Source: DATLGB01 sp038318085 (GTDB lineage: Bacteria; Actinomycetota; Thermoleophilia; Solirubrobacterales; Solirubrobacteraceae). Taken from it: DNA of 18,249 bases. The translations under genes and the position numbers were made by a program. The notes beneath the pieces are model-generated. The model did no database searches. It saw only the letters and a program-made list of their open reading frames with translations, and was not told the origin of the DNA. Positions 14,303 through 18,249 of this stretch are shown piece by piece (position 1 is the first letter of the stretch; every line of letters starts with the position of its first letter). The stretch spans positions 1 to 18,249 of the forward strand of contig JBBQBV010000068.1 of the NCBI GenBank assembly GCA_038318085.1, in the 5' to 3' direction.

Positions 14303-15672
14303 CGCCAGTAGGCCTGCGCCTCGCCGCGGCGGGCCAGCAGCTCCTGCAGGCCGAGCAGCGCCGTATAGGTCGGCAGCACGTACAGCGGGCCGCTCCCGCC
14401 CTTCAGGGCCGCGTCGAGGGCCGGCTCGAGCTCCTCGACGACGGTCAGCCTCCCCGGGTCCACGCCGGCGTACTTCAGCCGCACGGCGAGCTCGGCCGCG
14501 CGCGTGCCGGCGCACACCATGCGCTCCAGCCGAGGCGCGACGAGCTCCCAGTCGGCGTCCCAGACCCAGGAGACGTCGCGACCGTCGGCGATCCCGTCGT
14601 TGAGGACCCCGAGGATGTCCAGGCGACCCGGCTCGAGGGTCAGCGTGCGCAGGACCTCGTTGGCGCCGGCGGGGTTCTTGACGAGTAGCAGCGAGGCGGG
14701 GCGGCCGCCGAGCTCGATCGTCTCCGCGCGCCCGAACGCGGGCTCGACCGCCTCCAGGCCGGCGGCAATCTCCTCGAGCGCGACCCCGAGCGCCAGGCAC
14801 AGCGCGGCGGCGGCGAGCGCGTTGTAGACGTTGTAGAGCCCGGGAAGGGGGAGCGCGACACGCACGGCGCCCTCCGGCGCCTCGAGCGTGAAGGCGGCCG
14901 ACCGGATGCCGTGCAGCGTCACGTCGGCGGCGCGGACGGCGGGGTCCGGGCGCCGCGCGCCACAGTTCGGGCAGTGGTAGCGGCCGAGGTGGCCGAGGTA
15001 GATCGCGTCGTAGATGTAGGGGTGCCCGCAGCGGCGACAGTGCTTGGAGTCGGCGGCGTGCTGCATCTCGGGCCGGGCGAGCGCGTCGTCGCAGACGCCG
15101 AAGTAGCTGGCCTCCCGGTCGCGGCCGAGGTCGGCGATCAGCGGATCGTCGGCGTTGAGCACGAGCCGCGTCGCGGCGGGCAGGGCGGCGATGGCGTCCA
15201 GCCAGCGCTCGCCGATCGTCTCGAGCTCCCCGTAGCGGTCGAGCTGGTCGCGGAACAGGTTCGCCAGCAGCACCGCGCGCGGGCGCAGCTCGTCGAGCAT
15301 CTGCGCGAGCCAGAACTCGTCGACCTCGAACAGCCCCGTGTCGCCCGTCAGCCGTCGCCCGCTGCCGCGGGCAGCGGAGGCCAGGGCGCTAGCGACGCCG
15401 CCCGCCATGTTGGCGCCCGCGCGGTTGTGCACGAGGCGCGCTCCGCGCCGCTCGAGCACGCTCGCGATCATCGCCGCCGTGGTCGTCTTGCCGTTCGTCG
15501 CGCTGAGCACGATCGAGCCCCGCTCGAGCCGACCCGCGAGCATCCCGATGGCGCCCGGCTCCAGGCGCGTGAGCAGCTTGCCGGGCAGCGAGGTCCCGCC
15601 CCCGCGCCCGGCCACGCGCGACAGGGCGCCGACCGCCTTCGCGGCCGCCACGGACGGGCCGAGCCGGCTCAC
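14299..15672 (-). CDS. murT: Lipid II isoglutaminyl synthase, Mur-ligase-like subunit MurT
   Basis: MurT binds ATP and lipid II and, with GatD, amidates the alpha-carboxyl of D-Glu. The 457-residue protein has a Mur ligase ATP loop SATNGKTT (57-64), RNAs of the Mur central domain such as NLFRDQLDRYGE, and VLNADDPLI. The MurT-specific zinc ribbon has Cys212/Cys215 (CRRC) and Cys234/Cys237 (CPNC). The DUF1727 C-terminal domain follows, with VKNPAGANEVLRTL and ILGVLNDGIADGRDVSWVWDADWE. GTG 15672 is chosen because it overlaps the lipid kinase stop as GTGA. MurT is usually required with GatD for normal cross-linking and lowers charge on the wall. Confidence 0.95.
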   Translation of the reverse strand: MSRLGPSVAAAKAVGALSRVAGRGGGTSLPGKLLTRLEPGAIGMLAGRLERGSIVLSATNGKTTTAAMIASVLERRGARLVHNRAGANMAGGVASALASAARGSGRRLTGDTGLFEVDEFWLAQMLDELRPRAVLLANLFRDQLDRYGELETIGERWLDAIAALPAATRLVLNADDPLIADLGRDREASYFGVCDDALARPEMQHAADSKHCRRCGHPYIYDAIYLGHLGRYHCPNCGARRPDPAVRAADVTLHGIRSAAFTLEAPEGAVRVALPLPGLYNVYNALAAAALCLALGVALEEIAAGLEAVEPAFGRAETIELGGRPASLLLVKNPAGANEVLRTLTLEPGRLDILGVLNDGIADGRDVSWVWDADWELVAPRLERMVCAGTRAAELAVRLKYAGVDPGRLTVVEELEPALDAALKGGSGPLYVLPTYTALLGLQELLARRGEAQAYWR

Positions 15673-16541
15673 GGGGCCAGCACCCGCAGCGCGTCGGCGA
15701 CGACGCGGAAGGTCGCCGGCAGCTCGGCGACCGGGTCGCCGTCGGCGAACGCCGTGAAGGGCCGGTCCGCATGAAAGGACACCTCGCGCGCCTGCAGGAA
15801 GGTCAGCGCGGGATCGTTGACGTGCCCGCCCTTGAAGACCTTCGCCAGGCCGGCAAGGAACTGGCGCTTGGGCGCTGCGGCGTTGAGCACGACGTCGAGC
15901 AGCCCGTCGTCCAGGCGCGCGTGCGGCACCAGCCGCATCCCGCCGCCGAAGACCCCGGAGTTGGCCACCGAGACGGAGTACCCGCTGAACGAGCGGGTCT
16001 CGCCGTCGAGCGTCACGGTCCACTGCGCCGGCTTCCAGGCGCGCAGCGCGCGCAGCGTGCCGTAGACGTAGACCGCGTTGCCGAGCCGCAGGCGCGTGGC
16101 GTTGGCGATCAGCTGGACGTCGGAGTCGATGCCTGCCGAGGCGATGCCGAGGTAGGTGCGCTCGCCGGCCAGCGCGACGTCGACGATGCGGATCGCGCCG
16201 GCTGCGATCACCGCGATCGCCGCCTCCGGGGTCGCGCCGATGCCGAGCTTGCGAGCGAAGTCGTTGCCGCGACCGCCGGGGACGACGCCGAGGACGCCGT
16301 CGGTCCCGCGCAGCTCACCCGCGACCGTGCCGACGAGCCCGTCGCCGCCCATCGCAATGGCGACCTCGCCTCGGTCGCGCGCCCCGCGGGCGAGCTCGCG
16401 GGCGTGCTCGAGCGAGCGGGTCCACTCCACGCGGAAGCGCAGCCCGCGGGAGCGCAGAGCGGCCTCCACGGAGGGGAGCGATCGCGCCGCCCGGCCGGCG
16501 CCGGCGAGCGGGTTGACGATGAGGCAGGCGTCGCGGGCCAC
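15669..16541 (-). CDS. Diacylglycerol kinase family lipid kinase (DagK/YegS type)
   Basis: The 290-residue protein starts at GTG 16541 (VARDACLIVNPLAGAGRAARS). It carries the nucleotide-binding motif MGGDGLVGTVAGEL (GGDG at 65-68) and VPGGRGNDFARKLG, both diagnostic of the DAGK catalytic domain. A beta-sandwich C-terminal domain follows (YSVSVANSGVFGGGMRLVPHARLDDGLLDVV) with the usual end region FHADRPFTAFADGDPVAELPATFRV. It should phosphorylate a membrane lipid alcohol such as diacylglycerol; the exact substrate cannot be read from sequence. It heads the murT operon (GTGA overlap) and is divergent from the cyclophilin gene. A TAGGCT hexamer lies 10 nt upstream of the GTG. Confidence 0.92.
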   Translation of the reverse strand: MARDACLIVNPLAGAGRAARSLPSVEAALRSRGLRFRVEWTRSLEHARELARGARDRGEVAIAMGGDGLVGTVAGELRGTDGVLGVVPGGRGNDFARKLGIGATPEAAIAVIAAGAIRIVDVALAGERTYLGIASAGIDSDVQLIANATRLRLGNAVYVYGTLRALRAWKPAQWTVTLDGETRSFSGYSVSVANSGVFGGGMRLVPHARLDDGLLDVVLNAAAPKRQFLAGLAKVFKGGHVNDPALTFLQAREVSFHADRPFTAFADGDPVAELPATFRVVADALRVLAP

Positions 16542-16551
16542 GAGCCCCAGG

Positions 16552-16561
16552 AGCCTATGCT
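16552..16561. promoter_or_regulatory. Predicted bidirectional core promoter with shared TA (lipid kinase / cyclophilin)
   Basis: The decamer AGCCTATGCT has the form A-NNN-TA-NNN-T. On the minus strand TAGGCT lies 10 nt before the lipid kinase GTG (16541). On the plus strand TATGCT lies 10 nt before the cyclophilin ATG (16572). Both share the TA at 16556-16557, and the spacing is identical on both sides. Neither gene has a Shine-Dalgarno sequence, and no -35 is evident. Confidence 0.5.
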
Positions 16562-16571
16562 GCCCCCCGTC

Positions 16572-17264
16572 ATGCGCTCCCTCCGCCTGCTCGTCCCCAT
16601 GCTCGCCCTCTTGATGCTCGCCGGCTGCGGCTCGAGCGCCAAAAAGGCCGAGAAGACCGCTACGCCGGCGCCCGCTTCCCCCAACCTCACCGCCACCCCG
16701 GCGCCCGCGGGCTGCCGCAAGGTCGCCGCTCCCAGCCCGAAGGGCACGCAGCACCTGCAAAAGCCGAAGCTCAAGCTGGACCCGGCCAAGGCCTACACGG
16801 CGATCGTGAGGACCTCGTGCGGCGAGTTCGACATCACGCTCGACGTCAAGCGCGCGCCCAAGACCGCGGCGTCCTTCGTGTCGCTCGCGCGCAAGCGGTT
16901 CTTCGACAAGACGACCTTCCACCGCATCGTCCCCGGGTTCGTCATCCAGGGCGGCGACCCGCTCGGCAACGGCCAGGGCGGCCCGGGCTACACGGTCACC
17001 GAGGCCCCGCCGAGCAGCCTGAAGTACACCCGCGGCGTGGTCGCGATGGCCAAGGCGGGCAACGAGCCGGCCGGCGCCTCCGGCAGCCAGTTCTTCGTCG
17101 TGAGCGGCGAGGACAGCGGCCTCACGCCCGACTACGCGCTGCTGGGCATGGTCTCCAAGGGCCAGGACGTCGTCGACACGATCGGCACTGTCAAGACCGA
17201 CCCGTCCACCGAGGCGCCCGTCTCACCCGTGGTCATCGAGAAGGTCACCGTCGGCGAGCAGTAG
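16572..17264 (+). CDS. Lipoprotein cyclophilin-type peptidyl-prolyl cis-trans isomerase
   Basis: The 230-residue protein begins MRSLRLLVPMLALLMLAGC, a lipoprotein signal with lipobox LAGC (Cys19). A low-complexity Lys/Ala/Pro/Thr linker follows (about residues 20-60). The cyclophilin domain covers about residues 75-228: YTAIVRTSCGEFDITLD, FFDKTTFHRIVPGFVIQGGDP (the Arg in FHRIV is the catalytic position), GVVAMAKAGNEPAGASGSQFFV and LTPDYALLGMV. It should act outside the membrane as a protein-folding isomerase. An in-frame ATG at 16557 would add five residues but lies inside the predicted -10. Its last 42 nt overlap the 3' end of the convergent alkyltransferase gene. Confidence 0.93.
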   Translation: MRSLRLLVPMLALLMLAGCGSSAKKAEKTATPAPASPNLTATPAPAGCRKVAAPSPKGTQHLQKPKLKLDPAKAYTAIVRTSCGEFDITLDVKRAPKTAASFVSLARKRFFDKTTFHRIVPGFVIQGGDPLGNGQGGPGYTVTEAPPSSLKYTRGVVAMAKAGNEPAGASGSQFFVVSGEDSGLTPDYALLGMVSKGQDVVDTIGTVKTDPSTEAPVSPVVIEKVTVGEQ

Positions 17265-17843
17265 CCGCGGCGGCAGGGCGCCCTCGAGCTCGAGCAGCTG
17301 CACCTTGCGCGGCGGGCCGCCCCCGTAGCTGCCGACGCCGCCGGTGGTGGGCAGCACGCGGTGACAGGGGACGACGATCGGAATCGGGTTGGTCGCGCAC
17401 GCGCTGCCGGTGGCGCGCGCGGCCTTGGGGTGGCCGGCGCGCGCGGCGAGCTCCCCGTAGCGGATCGTGTCGCCGCGGTGCACGCCGCCGGCAAGCGCTT
17501 CGAGCACCTGGCGACGGAACGGCGAGCGCACCAGGCGCAGGTCGTAGGGAAGGTCGAGCTCGCCGCGGACGGTGCCCTCCAGGTAGCCCTGCAGCGTCTC
17601 GCGGACGCCGGCGAGCACACGGTCGCCGCGCAGGATGCGCGGACCGATGCCGCTGGCGACGCCCGCGAGGATCAGGTCCTCGGCGTCCTCCTCGAAGCCC
17701 ATGCGGACGATGCCCTTCGCGCCGGAGACCACGAGCAGCGTCCCGATCGGGGAGGGGACGTGGGTGTAGAAGGCATCGGCGAGCCCCTCGCGCACGGCTT
17801 CGGCGGCGAGCGACTCGAGCAGCTGGTCGGAAAGGGGGGTCAT
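17223..17843 (-). CDS. ogt: Methylated-DNA--protein-cysteine S-methyltransferase (Ogt type)
   Basis: This is a suicide DNA-repair enzyme that moves O6-alkyl groups from guanine to its own cysteine. The 206-residue protein has an N-terminal domain (SPIGTLLVVSGAKGIVRMGF, 31-50). The C-terminal catalytic domain contains SPFRRQVLEALAGG, IRYGELAARAGHPKAARATGSA (the helix-turn-helix with its Arg finger) and IVVPCHRVL with nucleophile Cys160, followed by GSYGGGPPRK. ATG 17843 overlaps the sigma factor stop as ATGA, so the two are one operon. The C-terminal tail (about 17 residues after LELEGA) is read through the antisense of the cyclophilin gene's 3' end, which may be a recent extension. Confidence 0.94.
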   Translation of the reverse strand: MTPLSDQLLESLAAEAVREGLADAFYTHVPSPIGTLLVVSGAKGIVRMGFEEDAEDLILAGVASGIGPRILRGDRVLAGVRETLQGYLEGTVRGELDLPYDLRLVRSPFRRQVLEALAGGVHRGDTIRYGELAARAGHPKAARATGSACATNPIPIVVPCHRVLPTTGGVGSYGGGPPRKVQLLELEGALPPRLLLADGDLLDDHG

Positions 17844-18249
17844 GCGGGGATCTCCTGTCGAAGGGTGCGGAGCGCGCTCGAGACGCGCTGGCGGGCCGCG
17901 GCGGGCGAGCACCCGAGGCGGGTGGCGATGACCTCGTACTCGAGGTCATCGACGAAGCGCAGCCGCAGGGCGGCGCGAGCGCCGTCGGGCAGCCGGGCGA
18001 TGAGGTCCTCGAACCCGTCCAGGCCCTCGGGGTCCGCGGGAGCGGCGACGCCGTCAGCCGGGGCGGGCGCGAGCACCTCGCGGCGCTGGGACCGGTGCAG
18101 GTCCATCGCCACGTTGGTGGTCACCCGGTACAGCCACGCGCGCAGGTGGTCGGCGCGGCGCAGGCGCGGATACGCGCGCAGCGCGCGCAAGAGCGCGTCC
18201 TGCACGACATCCTCGGCGTGCTCGTCGCCGGCCAGCCGCCGCGCGTGTG
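17840..18249 (-). CDS. ECF-type RNA polymerase sigma factor (5' end cut by window edge)
   Basis: The open frame runs in from the right edge without a start; a GTG at 18205 is internal to region 2 and should not be used. The readable 136 residues begin with HARRLAGDEHAEDVVQDALLRALRA and continue to AWLYRVTTNVAMDLHR, which is sigma-70 region 2. A short linker is followed by region 4: LIARLPDGARAALRLRFVDDLEYEVIATRLGCSPAAARQRVSSALRTLRQEI. No C-terminal extension is present. The stop overlaps the ogt start (ATGA). No anti-sigma gene is visible on the downstream side; one could lie beyond the edge. Co-translation with ogt suggests control of a DNA-alkylation or general stress response, which is inference. 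Confidence 0.92.
   Translation of the reverse strand, partial: HARRLAGDEHAEDVVQDALLRALRAYPRLRRADHLRAWLYRVTTNVAMDLHRSQRREVLAPAPADGVAAPADPEGLDGFEDLIARLPDGARAALRLRFVDDLEYEVIATRLGCSPAAARQRVSSALRTLRQEIPA

Overview
The DNA is very GC-rich with strongly biased third codon positions, densely packed genes, frequent ATGA/GTGA start-stop overlaps and few Shine-Dalgarno sequences. Most operon heads instead have a TANNNT hexamer 6-13 nt before the start codon, as in leaderless actinobacterial genes. With an actinobacterial-type DapD, a MurT/GatD pair and an ECF sigma-Ogt pair, this suggests chromosomal DNA of an Actinomycetota member, possibly Thermoleophilia/Solirubrobacterales. That placement is inference; no rRNA or marker phylogeny is available. 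I see no mobile element, CRISPR array, phage gene, rRNA or tRNA, and no gene-free stretch longer than about 90 bp.

Layout. (1) 1-838, minus: a FIST-domain sensor protein cut by the left edge. (2) 859-3499, plus: miaA (tRNA dimethylallyltransferase), dapF-like epimerase and dapD. (3) 3586-5795, minus: dapE and dapC overlapping by ATGA and convergent with dapD, so most of the succinylase branch of meso-diaminopimelate synthesis lies here. (4) 5822-6616, plus: a DUF429 RNase H-like protein. (5) 6613-9785: a small receiver-less LuxR/NarL effector (minus) divergent from a large LAL-type LuxR ATPase regulator (plus). (6) 9797-11544, plus: hflX and dut, overlapping by GTGA. (7) 11545-16541, minus: a tightly overlapping operon of lipid kinase, murT, class I methyltransferase and gatD, followed by a glycine-betaine-type binding lipoprotein and a secreted cupredoxin. 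(8) 16572-17264, plus: a lipoprotein cyclophilin. (9) 17223-18249, minus: an ECF sigma factor (cut by the right edge) overlapping an O6-alkylguanine-DNA alkyltransferase.

The common theme is the cell wall. The dap genes make the meso-DAP of the stem peptide, while MurT/GatD would amidate the D-glutamate of the same peptide on lipid II. The most notable points are: a DapF homologue with both catalytic cysteines replaced by serine; a methyltransferase gene inserted by overlapping frames between murT and gatD; four divergent gene pairs that each appear to start from back-to-back -10 hexamers sharing one central TA; and three operon junctions where the upstream gene's TAG stop codon also begins the next gene's predicted -10 element.
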